Shown here piece by piece: positions 16,882 through 25,052 of a stretch of DNA of 30,550 nt. The notes under the pieces are model-generated. The model searched no databases, had not been told where the DNA came from, and was given only the letters and a program-made list of their open reading frames with translations. Position numbers and translations under genes: made by a program. This DNA comes from an uncultured Porphyromonadaceae bacterium. Lineage in GTDB: Bacteria; Bacteroidota; Bacteroidia; Bacteroidales; Muribaculaceae. The stretch covers positions 1 to 30,550 of the forward strand of contig CALDIF010000015.1 of NCBI GenBank assembly GCA_937901905.1, written 5' to 3'. Position 1 is the stretch's first letter. Every line of letters begins with the position of its first letter.

Positions 16882-17663
16882 TCGAAGTAAAGAATTTGAA
16901 AAAGTCCTTTGAGGAAGACGGTGTACGCCATGAGGTGTTACACGGCATTTCGGCCACGTTCTACGATGGCAAGACTAATTTGATTATCGGTCAGAGCGGT
17001 AGTGGCAAGACGGTGCTGGTAAAGAACATCGTGGGGCTTTACAAGCCCGATGAGGGGCAAGTGCTTTACGACGGACGCGACATCACAGCGATGACACCGC
17101 TGCAACTCAAGCAGTTGCGCAACGAGATAGGAATGCTTTTCCAGGGGTCGGCACTGTTTGACAGCGAGACGGTGATGGGCAACGTGATATTTCCACTCAA
17201 GATGTTCAGCAGCCTCAGCAACGAGGAACAACGTGAGCGAGCACAATTCTGCATTGACCGCGTCAACCTCACCGGCAGCGAGGGCAAGTATCCGAGTGAA
17301 TTGTCGGGCGGAATGCAAAAGCGTGCAGCCATTGCTCGTGCCATCGCTTTGAACCCAAAATACCTTTTTTGCGACGAGCCCAACAGCGGTCTCGACCCCA
17401 AAACGTCAATTGTGATTGACGAGTTGCTGAGTGACATCACTCACGAGTATGGAATTACCACGATTATCAACACTCACGACATGAACTCGGTGATGGGTAT
17501 CGGCGAGAACATCATCTTCGTCAATCGCGGGCATCTCGGTTGGGTTGGCAATAAAGACGAAATCTACGATGTTGACAATGACGAGTTGAACAACTTCGTG
17601 TACGCCACCGACTTGTTTCGCGACGTGCGTTTATATCGTCGTGAACATCGTGCAAAACGATGA
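16878..17663 (+). CDS. MlaF-type ABC transporter ATPase
   Basis: The 261-residue protein is a single ABC domain. It has Walker A GQSGSGKT (about residues 35-42), the Q-loop in GMLFQGSALFDSETV, signature LSGGMQKRAAIARA, Walker B YLFCDEPNSGLDP and the switch His in INTHDMNS. The F-Q-G-S/A-L-F-D-S stretch and LSGGMQKR are typical of the Mla/Mkl lipid-transport ATPases. It energises the MlaE-type permease encoded just upstream, with which it overlaps by four bases. It is probably the last gene of its transcript: the next gene has its own promoter 78 bases after the stop. Confidence 0.93.
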   Translation: MIEVKNLKKSFEEDGVRHEVLHGISATFYDGKTNLIIGQSGSGKTVLVKNIVGLYKPDEGQVLYDGRDITAMTPLQLKQLRNEIGMLFQGSALFDSETVMGNVIFPLKMFSSLSNEEQRERAQFCIDRVNLTGSEGKYPSELSGGMQKRAAIARAIALNPKYLFCDEPNSGLDPKTSIVIDELLSDITHEYGITTIINTHDMNSVMGIGENIIFVNRGHLGWVGNKDEIYDVDNDELNNFVYATDLFRDVRLYRREHRAKR

Positions 17664-17740
17664 ATTCAAGCCACTTTCGCGGTTTTTACGTTAAAAACTT
17701 TTAAACTATAATAATTATTGGTTAAAAACACGGCAAACCT

Positions 17741-17771
17741 GTTGCAAATTAGAAAATAGGTAATAATTTTG
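17741..17771 (+). promoter_or_regulatory. Promoter of the TonB-domain gene
   Basis: GTTG at 17741-17744, a 19-base spacer and TAATTTTG at 17764-17771 fit the Bacteroidetes consensus. The predicted leader of about 40 bases contains a small inverted repeat, CTCGG at 17790-17794 with CCGAG at 17798-17802. The surrounding 17664-17760 is AT-rich and otherwise featureless. Confidence 0.65.
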
Positions 17772-17816
17772 CACTGCCTTTGGTGGCATCTCGGTCACCG
17801 AGGTCAATGGATATTT

Positions 17817-18260
17817 ATGAAGTTTTTACGCATTGCAACACTGTTGATGTTAGTAGCCGTTGTGCTACCCGCGACTGCCCAAACTCGCCGGGTGGGTACT
17901 GTCAACCCCCTGTCACCGCGACAACAAGCCCCTTACGAGGTGGTGTACGAGTTTGACATGGTTGACGTACAGCCACAATTCCCCGGGGGTGAGCGTGGGC
18001 TTATCAACTATATCAACAACACGCGCGAATATCCCTATCATGCCTATCGCAATCGCATTCAAGGTCGCGTGTTGTGTTCTTTCATCGTCGGTGTTGACGG
18101 CAAGGTGAGTCATGTGGAGTTGGTGCGCGGTGCCATCGATGAGAGCCTTAACCGCGAGGCTTTGCGTGTCATCTCCGAGATGCCACGGTGGAGCGCCGGT
18201 CAAGTGGGTGGCATGACAGTACCGGTAAGAGTAATATTGCCGGTCGCATTCCGGCTTTGA
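17817..18260 (+). CDS. Secreted stand-alone TonB C-terminal domain protein
   Basis: The 147-residue product starts at MKFLRIATLLMLVAVVLPATAQ, a cleavable-looking signal peptide. An upstream in-frame ATG at 17769 lies at the promoter and is rejected. Residues about 55-145 form a TonB_C domain (FPGGERGLINYINNTREYP, GRVLCSFIVGVDGKVSHVEL, MTVPVRVILPVAFRL). Classical TonB has a membrane anchor and Pro-rich spanner, both missing here, so this is not an ordinary energy transducer. Bacteroidetes encode many such short TonB-domain proteins. It may bind TonB-dependent receptors or other envelope partners. The family call is firm and the function open. Confidence 0.85.
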   Translation: MKFLRIATLLMLVAVVLPATAQTRRVGTVNPLSPRQQAPYEVVYEFDMVDVQPQFPGGERGLINYINNTREYPYHAYRNRIQGRVLCSFIVGVDGKVSHVELVRGAIDESLNREALRVISEMPRWSAGQVGGMTVPVRVILPVAFRL

Positions 18261-18436
18261 CCTGGCGAACCCTTATTGTACAAGTGAGAAAAGGTCTCGA
18301 AAATTCATTTATACACGATCGTCTTGTCGGTCACTGCCGGACTAAACACTTGAACCGCGACACACTGCTCCACACCCTTGGCAACGAGTATTCCCGACAT
18401 CAATTCATAACGAACCAAACTAATTAAAGACCTCAC

Positions 18437-18586
18437 TTGAAAGTATTTGTCATTTGCCTTTTCCTGCTGTTTTTATTGATTTGCGGGTCGACCTATAAGA
18501 GAGAGAAAGACGCTATAAGTAAGTTTGTCTTGTGCGCATATATGGGGATTTTGGTAGCCGTGATTATTGTAACATTACTTTTGTAA
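18437..18586 (+). CDS. Probable 49-residue two-helix membrane protein with TTG start
   Basis: A TTG codon opens a frame read MKVFVICLFLLFLLICGSTY, a charged turn KREKDAISK, and a second hydrophobic stretch of about 20 residues ending in TLLL before TAA TAA. An in-frame stop lies four codons upstream of the TTG, so there is no ATG alternative. The hairpin layout, double stop and terminator downstream at 18650-18694 support a gene. It may be cotranscribed with the TonB-domain gene. Against it are the rare start codon and the ease with which T-rich DNA gives hydrophobic peptides. I do not recognise the family. Confidence 0.42.
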   Translation: MKVFVICLFLLFLLICGSTYKREKDAISKFVLCAYMGILVAVIIVTLLL

Positions 18587-18649
18587 TAACTCCTAATCCT
18601 CTACACCTATAATTCCTTGAGTAACGGTAACGGAGGAGACTCCTCCCCT

Positions 18650-18694
18650 AAAACGACTGCGGAGTGATGATAAGATCACTCCGCAGTCGTTTTT
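18650..18694. terminator. Bidirectional terminator, 19-bp perfect stem
   Basis: Bases 18650-18668 pair perfectly with 18675-18693 around GATAAG. The stem ends are A-rich on the left and T-rich on the right, giving a T-run for transcripts in both directions. It separates the TonB-domain region from the converging porV gene, whose stop is at 18712. Confidence 0.9.
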
Positions 18695-18711
18695 ATGTTA
18701 ACGGCCTCTTA

Positions 18712-19896
18712 TCAACGACGACCGAACAAGTTGCGAATACCCTCCATGTCGAAGGTCAAGGTGAAACGCAATGTCTGATCAAGCGGGCTGTTTTGAGCCG
18801 TAGCAATCATGTAGGCAGCATCAAGTTTCACCACGTTCATCGAGAAGCCGGCACCGAGACCGAAGTATTGACGATTACCTTTCCACTTGTTCTCATGATA
18901 GTAACCGCCACGCAAGAAGAACTGACGGTTGTAGGTATATTCGGCACCAATCGAGTAGGTTATCTCGCGCAACTCCTCCTTGAAGCCGCCGGGGGCATCG
19001 CTAAACGAACTGAAGATACCACCTATTGACGACTTGTCTTTCCACTCCTGCAGTTTCTCATTATATGTCTCGGTGTCATCATAGTCGCTCAAACGTGGTT
19101 TGACCGGCACTAACAACTTGTTAGCCTCAACGGCAAGCGTCAGATTGTGATAATCGGCCAACGGGAAGGTGAACGAGGTTCCCAACTTGAGGTTAGTGGG
19201 CAGGAACGCGGGGTCATTACCACCGTTATAACTCACTTTAGAACCGATGTTGCTGATGTTGAAACCCAATGTCCACTGACACTCATTGCGACCGATAATC
19301 GGGTAAGTCGTGTAGTAACCCGAAATATCGGCTGCGAATGCCGATGCGCCCTTGGTTTGCTCTCCCGTATTCATGTCGCTGAAACCGAGGTCACTGTAGA
19401 TATAACGCAGGGCTACACCCATCGAGAACTTGGTACTCAACTTGCGCGAATAACCCACATCGACACTCAACTCGAACGGGTTGATACTACCCACCGTGGC
19501 AGCACCTTGTGTGGTTTGAATTTCGCCCAATGAGAAATAACGCAACGAGGCACTGACTGCCTGGTTGTCACTGCTACCCAACTTCACATAGCCCGATAGG
19601 TTGGCAAGATATATGTCGTTGACGATCTTGCGCAACCACGGCGTGTAACTGAGCGACACACCGGCCTTGCTGTCGATGAAAGCATATTTCGAAGGATTCC
19701 AAAACTGTGAATTCACGTCGGGGTCGGTCGCAGCACCCTGGTCACCGAGTGAGGCACCACGAGCGTCCGGTGTGATGCTTAATGAAGTCACACCGGTTGA
19801 AATCGGATTAAACTCATTATCCTTAATATCATCTGCCCACACCGGCAAGGCAGCGAGCGACAACACAAGAATTGATATTAGCGAACGGTTGAACAT
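18712..19896 (-). CDS. porV: Type IX secretion system outer-membrane protein PorV
   Basis: The 394-residue product starts at MFNRSLISILVLSLAALPVWA, a signal peptide. The frame is open upstream to 19938, with a second possible Met at 19911. The mature N-terminus carries the PorV hallmark ITPDARGASLGDQGAATDPD followed by VNSQFWNPSKYAF. The remainder alternates beta strands like a FadL-type barrel (VSLSYTPWLRKIVNDIYLA, FSMGVALRYIYSDLGFS) and ends in LRFTLTFDMEGIRNLFGRR. In Porphyromonas and Flavobacterium, PorV receives cargo at the outer membrane and passes it to the PorU sortase. It lies 114 bases after two genes for likely T9SS cargo on the same strand. Confidence 0.93.
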   Translation of the reverse strand: MFNRSLISILVLSLAALPVWADDIKDNEFNPISTGVTSLSITPDARGASLGDQGAATDPDVNSQFWNPSKYAFIDSKAGVSLSYTPWLRKIVNDIYLANLSGYVKLGSSDNQAVSASLRYFSLGEIQTTQGAATVGSINPFELSVDVGYSRKLSTKFSMGVALRYIYSDLGFSDMNTGEQTKGASAFAADISGYYTTYPIIGRNECQWTLGFNISNIGSKVSYNGGNDPAFLPTNLKLGTSFTFPLADYHNLTLAVEANKLLVPVKPRLSDYDDTETYNEKLQEWKDKSSIGGIFSSFSDAPGGFKEELREITYSIGAEYTYNRQFFLRGGYYHENKWKGNRQYFGLGAGFSMNVVKLDAAYMIATAQNSPLDQTLRFTLTFDMEGIRNLFGRR

Positions 19897-20010
19897 AGTC
19901 CTATCTTGCATAACTGTAAAATTCAAGCACAACTGCACTTTATCTTAATAAACTGCAATCATGCCCGATTATTGTATATTAACAAGTATTTAACGGTAAC
20001 GATGCCGGTG

Positions 20011-21948
20011 TCAACGCACCACCACCTTGTAACTGTTACCGCCCACAAGCACGATATAAACGCCCGCCGGCACCTCAACCGCGGTATATCCGGCTACCAC
20101 CGCCACGTCGCGGCACACACCGCTCACATTGACAACACATGCAACGTCGGCACACGGTGCATTCACCTCTATCACTCCGACACCTGCACTGACGTGATAT
20201 TCGTCACCTACCACATCATTCACTCCGGTCACCGCACCGATACGGGTCGACGCCCCAACGCCGGCATACGCGGTGCCGTCCTCAAGAGCAAACAACACAT
20301 CGCTCACCTCTATCATGTCGGCGGCACTCGGTGTCACATCGGCATGCAAGGAGAGGGTCACAACCGTTGTTTCGCCGGGTGCAATTGCCTCGTTTCTCAA
20401 GGAGCCTAACATCATGTGGTATACACCGGCTTCATCAATTTCCCATGCCACGCTGTGTGTGGGGGCATCTTCAGTTACATCACAGTCAACGAGAGACACT
20501 CCGTCGGGCAGGGTGAGCAACCATTGCATCGCCACATAAGGTGAAGATGAGGTCAACACGAGTGCAGCATCGGCAGTGGTGCCACCGGCGATGTTTACCG
20601 AATTGACTGCCAACATATCACCCGTCACCGTGTCACCGGTGACACGATGGGTACGACGTATATATTTGTCAGTTCCGGACAAGATGGCACCGGTGATGCG
20701 ATCCAAATCGGTCACGTTGATATTGCCATCGTTATTATAGTCGGCTGCTTCACGAATAAACACCGGAGTGCTGAGGTTTAAAATATTTCTCACAGTGATG
20801 GTAAAATCGGTCACATTCACGCGTCCGTCATCGTTGACATCGCCCAACAGATATTCCCATAAAATGTGGAAATCTTGCCATTGCTCCGCCTCACGATACA
20901 AGGCTGCAATTTCATTCTCGCCGGCATCGAGTTTCACTGCAGGCTGATTCACACCTGCCCACACACGCTCATCGGTCGCAGGGACTTCAAGGGCATTAAC
21001 CCTATAACTTTCAATGCCGGTTGTGCCGGCAAATGCCTCTTTTCCTACTTTCTCAAGCGATGACGGCAATACCAACTCTTGCAAAGAGGTCGTGACACCG
21101 TAAAAAGCACGCTCGCCTATCACGACCACCCCTTCGGGAACTGCATCGGCGGTCAAACAAGCGGTGCCGGCATAAGTGAACGCAGGAATCGTATCTATTG
21201 TCGGCAGTGTTGCTGCGGTCAACAATTCGTCACACATGAATAAGCCCTCACCTTGAGTTTCAAGACCGGCGGGCAACACAACGGAATTTAGAGACGATAC
21301 AGCAAAGGCATAGTCACCCACCGAAGTCAGCGACGTGGCACTGCTCAAGTCAACTGTCGTCAGCGAAGTGCCGACGAACGCCTCAGCCCCTATTTCACCT
21401 ATCTCGTCACCTATAACAACTGTCGACAGCAAAATATCGTCCTTGAACGCCTCGGCACCCAAATAGGCACAATGAACTTCAGCCGATGTCAAGGAGCGAC
21501 ACAATGAGAAGGCACCATCACCCACATGGGCACACGACGAAGACAAACCGACCGATGTCAATGCAGTGCCACGAAATGCGTTCGAACTGATCGAAGTTAA
21601 TGTCGAGGGGAAATTCACATTTGATAAAGCACTACAACCGGCAAATGCTCCATAACCTATTGAGGTCACCCCTTCGGGCAACACCACCGTGTGCAGTGCC
21701 GCATTGATGAACGCGGCATCGGGTATCGCGTCAAGTTGTGCTCCACTCAAATCAAATGTCTCGAGAGCCTGCATCCGAGTAGCGACAAAGGCAAGATCGG
21801 TCTCGTTCACGCCACCGGTTACGACAAGTTCGGTCGCTTCGGTGTCATTCACCAACGACGATAACGAGCCGGGCGTGTTATTCACGGTCAATGACCACGC
21901 CGGTAATACAACCCCAACTGCAACGACGGTTAATGAAATCTTGTTCAT
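20011..21948 (-). CDS. Secreted BspA-type leucine-rich-repeat protein with dockerin-like module and T9SS sorting domain
   Basis: The 645-residue product has a signal peptide (MNKISLTVVAVGVVLPAWS). LRR_5/BspA-like repeats span about residues 75-330 (for example AFAGCSALSNVNFPSTLTSI and AFVGTSLTTVDLSSATSLTS). A dockerin-like pair lies at about 369-425: GDVNDDGRVNVTDF and ADYNNDGNINVTDL, each a Ca-binding D-x-N-x-D-G loop. A beta-rich region (about 465-570) resembles a cohesin-type fold. The final 80 residues end in AGVYIVLVGGNSYKVVVR, the pattern of a T9SS C-terminal domain. BspA repeats often mediate adhesion. It lies next to porV, and 23 bases after the upstream cargo gene. Confidence 0.87.
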   Translation of the reverse strand: MNKISLTVVAVGVVLPAWSLTVNNTPGSLSSLVNDTEATELVVTGGVNETDLAFVATRMQALETFDLSGAQLDAIPDAAFINAALHTVVLPEGVTSIGYGAFAGCSALSNVNFPSTLTSISSNAFRGTALTSVGLSSSCAHVGDGAFSLCRSLTSAEVHCAYLGAEAFKDDILLSTVVIGDEIGEIGAEAFVGTSLTTVDLSSATSLTSVGDYAFAVSSLNSVVLPAGLETQGEGLFMCDELLTAATLPTIDTIPAFTYAGTACLTADAVPEGVVVIGERAFYGVTTSLQELVLPSSLEKVGKEAFAGTTGIESYRVNALEVPATDERVWAGVNQPAVKLDAGENEIAALYREAEQWQDFHILWEYLLGDVNDDGRVNVTDFTITVRNILNLSTPVFIREAADYNNDGNINVTDLDRITGAILSGTDKYIRRTHRVTGDTVTGDMLAVNSVNIAGGTTADAALVLTSSSPYVAMQWLLTLPDGVSLVDCDVTEDAPTHSVAWEIDEAGVYHMMLGSLRNEAIAPGETTVVTLSLHADVTPSAADMIEVSDVLFALEDGTAYAGVGASTRIGAVTGVNDVVGDEYHVSAGVGVIEVNAPCADVACVVNVSGVCRDVAVVAGYTAVEVPAGVYIVLVGGNSYKVVVR

Positions 21949-21971
21949 ATCAAGCAGTTGTTTCTGTTAAC

Positions 21972-23333
21972 TTATCTCACTACAACCTTTGTTGCAGTAC
22001 CGTCAGCAATGACAATATAAGCACCGCCGCCCACATTACCGTCCACACGTCGACCATCAAGGCTGTATATCTTCACATCGGTAGCACCTACAACCTCAAT
22101 ATTACCGCCGGCGACTGTAACAACAGGCTTATCACATTCCACATCGGTCACACCGGTAGGCAACTCCTGTTTGACAATATCGGTGGGACGCAACGGGTTT
22201 AGAATATAATTTTGGAAGTCGTAGTCGTAACTTGAACGAGCGCGACGCGGAGCACCGCTCCACGCTTCCTTGAGTTGTATTACACCTGTGATGTCGTATC
22301 TCATAGCGGTCTCAAACTCGTAGTCTCCATCTAACCAGTCCAAACCGAGCGTCAAACTTTGTCCTTTGCTGCCGGTTGCCGAATTGGCATGAGATGCGGC
22401 ACGTAGCGTTGGCACGCCATTCTCAACGAAATAGAAACCTGAGAACTTGACAATAGCGTCGGCATCAACAGTGAAAGATGACACGAGATCGATAGCATCA
22501 ATATTAAATGTCGGAGCAGTAGCCAATTCCTCAGGCAACTGAGAAACGGTCAGCAGGGGGTTGCGCGACACATCGCTCAATTCACCGACCAACGTGGCTG
22601 CCTTGATACCACTGTACTGTGACACCTCTGCCATTATGGCATCATCAAGCGCAACACGAAGCCAGTGACCTTTACCGTCACCGTCGGTAACGATAGCAAA
22701 ACCGTTGACCTCCGAGTAATCAGCCACAGCAAGCGCATCACCGACAATGTATTTGACTCCGTCTCCTCCCGTTGCAAGGATAGCGGATAATGATGTTGCC
22801 GATGTAGCCGTGAAAGGTTCATCATCGAGATACACCGACTCATCGGGGTTTTCCTCGCTCGTGATTACCGTCTCAAAGACAAGTCCGTCCTGCGGTCCGA
22901 CAAAATCATCGGAGGCTCGCACGTTCATCACATAAATTGCACCGTCACTCGAGTCGCCCTCGTCAAGGTAATAATTGCGTTGATTTACAAGCATCACGCG
23001 AACATAAGCCTGCCCGTGATTTTCCAAAAACGGATATGACGCGTTGACTTCCCAACGACGTGGTACGCGATCACCTGCAACAATATCAGGAAATTCGGGA
23101 TTTTCATCATCTTCTTCATCGACGACATATAGTCCTTCAGGTAAGATTATGTCGCACTGCGCGCTACTTATCTTATGGTCGTTGACAAGATAGACGTAAA
23201 CCTCACGCGTCTCGCCCGGGGAAATAGCAAAGTCATCAATGTAGACTCTAAAGTTTCCCGCCATTGCAGTTAATGCTGCAATCGTCGATGCTACAACGAT
23301 AGCAAGAGCGCGACCGAAATTAAAGTTGCTCAT
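21972..23333 (-). CDS. Secreted protein with probable cohesin-like domain and T9SS sorting domain
   Basis: The 453-residue product starts with a signal peptide (MSNFNFGRALAIVVASTIAALTAMA). The next 160 residues are beta-rich (FRVYIDDFAISPGETREVYV, QCDIILPEGLYVVDE) and resemble cohesin-type modules common in Bacteroidetes surface proteins. A middle part of unknown fold contains VADYSEVNGFAIVTDGDGKG. The C-terminus carries the sorting pattern VKIYSLDGRRVDG, then GGGAYIVIADGTATKVVVR, sharing the final KVVVR with the neighbouring cargo. Export by T9SS is inferred from this domain and from adjacent porV. It is the first gene of the three. The substrate or partner is unknown. Confidence 0.8.
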   Translation of the reverse strand: MSNFNFGRALAIVVASTIAALTAMAGNFRVYIDDFAISPGETREVYVYLVNDHKISSAQCDIILPEGLYVVDEEDDENPEFPDIVAGDRVPRRWEVNASYPFLENHGQAYVRVMLVNQRNYYLDEGDSSDGAIYVMNVRASDDFVGPQDGLVFETVITSEENPDESVYLDDEPFTATSATSLSAILATGGDGVKYIVGDALAVADYSEVNGFAIVTDGDGKGHWLRVALDDAIMAEVSQYSGIKAATLVGELSDVSRNPLLTVSQLPEELATAPTFNIDAIDLVSSFTVDADAIVKFSGFYFVENGVPTLRAASHANSATGSKGQSLTLGLDWLDGDYEFETAMRYDITGVIQLKEAWSGAPRRARSSYDYDFQNYILNPLRPTDIVKQELPTGVTDVECDKPVVTVAGGNIEVVGATDVKIYSLDGRRVDGNVGGGAYIVIADGTATKVVVR

Positions 23334-23390
23334 AGTCCGATATGTTGAATTATATGGTTAAGTTCGTATATTTAAACTTGCATTAATGCG

Positions 23391-23422
23391 CAAAATTACA
23401 ATATTTTATGTTCCAAGCACAA
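23391..23422 (-). promoter_or_regulatory. Promoter of the cargo/porV gene group
   Basis: On the minus strand, CTTG (TTG pairing to 23420-23422), a 21-base spacer and TAATTTTG (23391-23398) match the Bacteroidetes consensus. The leader to the start at 23333 would be about 50 bases. Confidence 0.6.
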
Positions 23423-23663
23423 GAATTTAACAAATTTAACGCATTTTTTACAAGTATAATATAAACGTTCATATTATAGGAAATTTTTCTAACCAGTGCC
23501 AACCGGGTAGGAAAATCAAGGATTTAACGAACCTCTTGGCTGTTGTCTCATAGACGCGAAATATGCAAGGTGTCACCCATCGGGCGAGTTGATCTATGTA
23601 AATTGACATCAATTTACGTGATTTTTTTACGAGAGAAAAACAGACGTAAATAGACGTGAGTTG
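23423..23663. other. Spacer between hflX and the T9SS cargo genes
   Basis: No credible gene was found here. A T/A-rich stretch (23423-23480) is followed by a GC-richer island (about 23490-23595) without an open frame longer than some 12 codons. At 23598-23617 is a 9-bp perfect inverted repeat, GTAAATTGA-CA-TCAATTTAC, followed on the plus strand by GTGA and a run of seven T. This could be an AT-rich terminator or an operator. The short words TTTACG and GACGT recur between 23612 and 23660. Confidence 0.4.
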
Positions 23664-24893
23664 TCACTGCTCGTCGTAGTGCTGAAAGAGGAAGTCATTA
23701 TATGGGAAACGTTCCGCATGAATTTGTCGCGCTTTCTCGTACAACATCGAGCGAAAGGCATCCATTCCCGCTCCCGTTTTGGCAGAGATGAAGACACAGT
23801 TTCCACTCAAGCGTGCCATCCACGTGTCGTGCAACTCATCGAGCGGAATGTTCTCGCGACGACGTGGCGTGAGGTCGTCTTCATCTTTGGGCACATGAGC
23901 ATATCGGTCGGTCTTGTTAAACACCATGATAACCGGCTTGTCGGCTGCATCACACACTTCTTGCAGGGTGCGGGTGACCACATCAATCTGCTCCTCAAAC
24001 TGTGGGTGACTGATGTCAACGACATGAATGAGCAAATCACTGTCTCGTACCTCATCAAGAGTGGTTTTGAACGAGTCGACAAGGTGTGTGGGCAACTTGC
24101 GTATAAATCCCACAGTGTCGGTCAACAGGAAAGGCAGGTTGTCAATCACGACCTTACGCACCGTGGTGTCAAGCGTGGCAAACAAACGGTTCTCGGCAAA
24201 CACTTCGCTCTTTGCCAACACGTTCATCAACGTTGATTTGCCCACATTAGTGTAACCGACAAGCGCGACACGAGTCAGTCGTCCGCGATTTTTGCGTTGA
24301 ATTACCTTCTGCTTATCCCAGTCGGCAAGGCGTTGCTTGAGCAGGGCAATTTTTTGCTTGATTATGCGGCGGTCGGTCTCGATTTGCGCCTCACCCGGAC
24401 CTCTCATACCTATACCGCCACGTTGACGTTCAAGGTGAGTCCACATGCCGGTCAATCGGGGTAACAAATATTGGTATTGAGCCAACTCCACCTGCATCTT
24501 GGCATTAGCGGTTTGGGCTCGCTTGGCAAAGATGTCAAGAATGAGCGTGGTGCGATCCAGCACCTTCACTTTGAGTTCGCGCTCGATGTTACTCACTTGT
24601 TTGGGAGTGAGATCATCGTCAAAGATGACCAGCCCGACATCGTGTTCATCTACGTAGGAGGCTATTTCCCGCAACTTTCCGGATCCCACATAGGTTGTGC
24701 GATTGGGAGCATCGACCCGTTGTAAAAAAGTCTTTACGGTTTCGGCTCCCGCCGTTGTAGCGAGAAACTCCAATTCGGCAAGATATTCCAATGTCTTTGC
24801 CTCGTCCTGCCGGGGTGTGATCAGTCCCACGAGCACGGCGCGTTCTTGCTCTAACTCGTTAATTGTGCGTTTGCTATCGTCAATCAGTCCCAT
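23664..24893 (-). CDS. hflX: GTPase HflX
   Basis: The 409-residue protein has the HflX layout. An N-terminal nucleotide-binding-like domain (about residues 20-130) contains YVGSGKLREIASYV and VIFDDDLTPKQVSNIERELK. A helical linker carries GMRGPGEAQIETDRR, and a G domain follows with G1 GYTNVGKST (from residue 213), G3 DTVGF, G4 NKTD and G5 SAKTG. HflX binds the 50S subunit and splits stalled or heat-damaged 70S ribosomes. It ends with a 50-residue tail. It lies downstream of the Skp-like lipoprotein gene, but a strong terminator at 24981-25033 separates them, so it probably has its own promoter in 24894-24980, where TAACTTTC is the nearest match. Confidence 0.96.
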   Translation of the reverse strand: MGLIDDSKRTINELEQERAVLVGLITPRQDEAKTLEYLAELEFLATTAGAETVKTFLQRVDAPNRTTYVGSGKLREIASYVDEHDVGLVIFDDDLTPKQVSNIERELKVKVLDRTTLILDIFAKRAQTANAKMQVELAQYQYLLPRLTGMWTHLERQRGGIGMRGPGEAQIETDRRIIKQKIALLKQRLADWDKQKVIQRKNRGRLTRVALVGYTNVGKSTLMNVLAKSEVFAENRLFATLDTTVRKVVIDNLPFLLTDTVGFIRKLPTHLVDSFKTTLDEVRDSDLLIHVVDISHPQFEEQIDVVTRTLQEVCDAADKPVIMVFNKTDRYAHVPKDEDDLTPRRRENIPLDELHDTWMARLSGNCVFISAKTGAGMDAFRSMLYEKARQIHAERFPYNDFLFQHYDEQ

Positions 24894-24980
24894 TGCTATC
24901 GCTTGCTCAAGTGTTTGTGCGTGTATGCACTGTGCTTAAAGAAAGAATGAAAGTTAAGAGAGTGGCACATCACAGTCGGT

Positions 24981-25033
24981 AAAAAAAAGCCGGAGGCTCG
25001 GTTGCACATCATGCGCCACCAACGTCCCCGGCT
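24981..25033 (-). terminator. Rho-independent terminator of the Skp-like lipoprotein gene
   Basis: Read on the minus strand, AGCCGG (25028-25033) pairs with CCGGCT (24988-24993), with further inner pairing of GTTG with CAAC. A run of eight T follows at once. It begins about 20 bases after the stop of the lipoprotein gene. Confidence 0.8.
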
Positions 25034-25052
25034 CGTTGACTGTAAGAATTAT

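Noticed and set aside
18188..18427. 79-codon plus-strand frame overlapping the end of the TonB-domain gene
   Set aside because: It begins inside the TonB_C domain in another frame and has no hydrophobic or motif structure.
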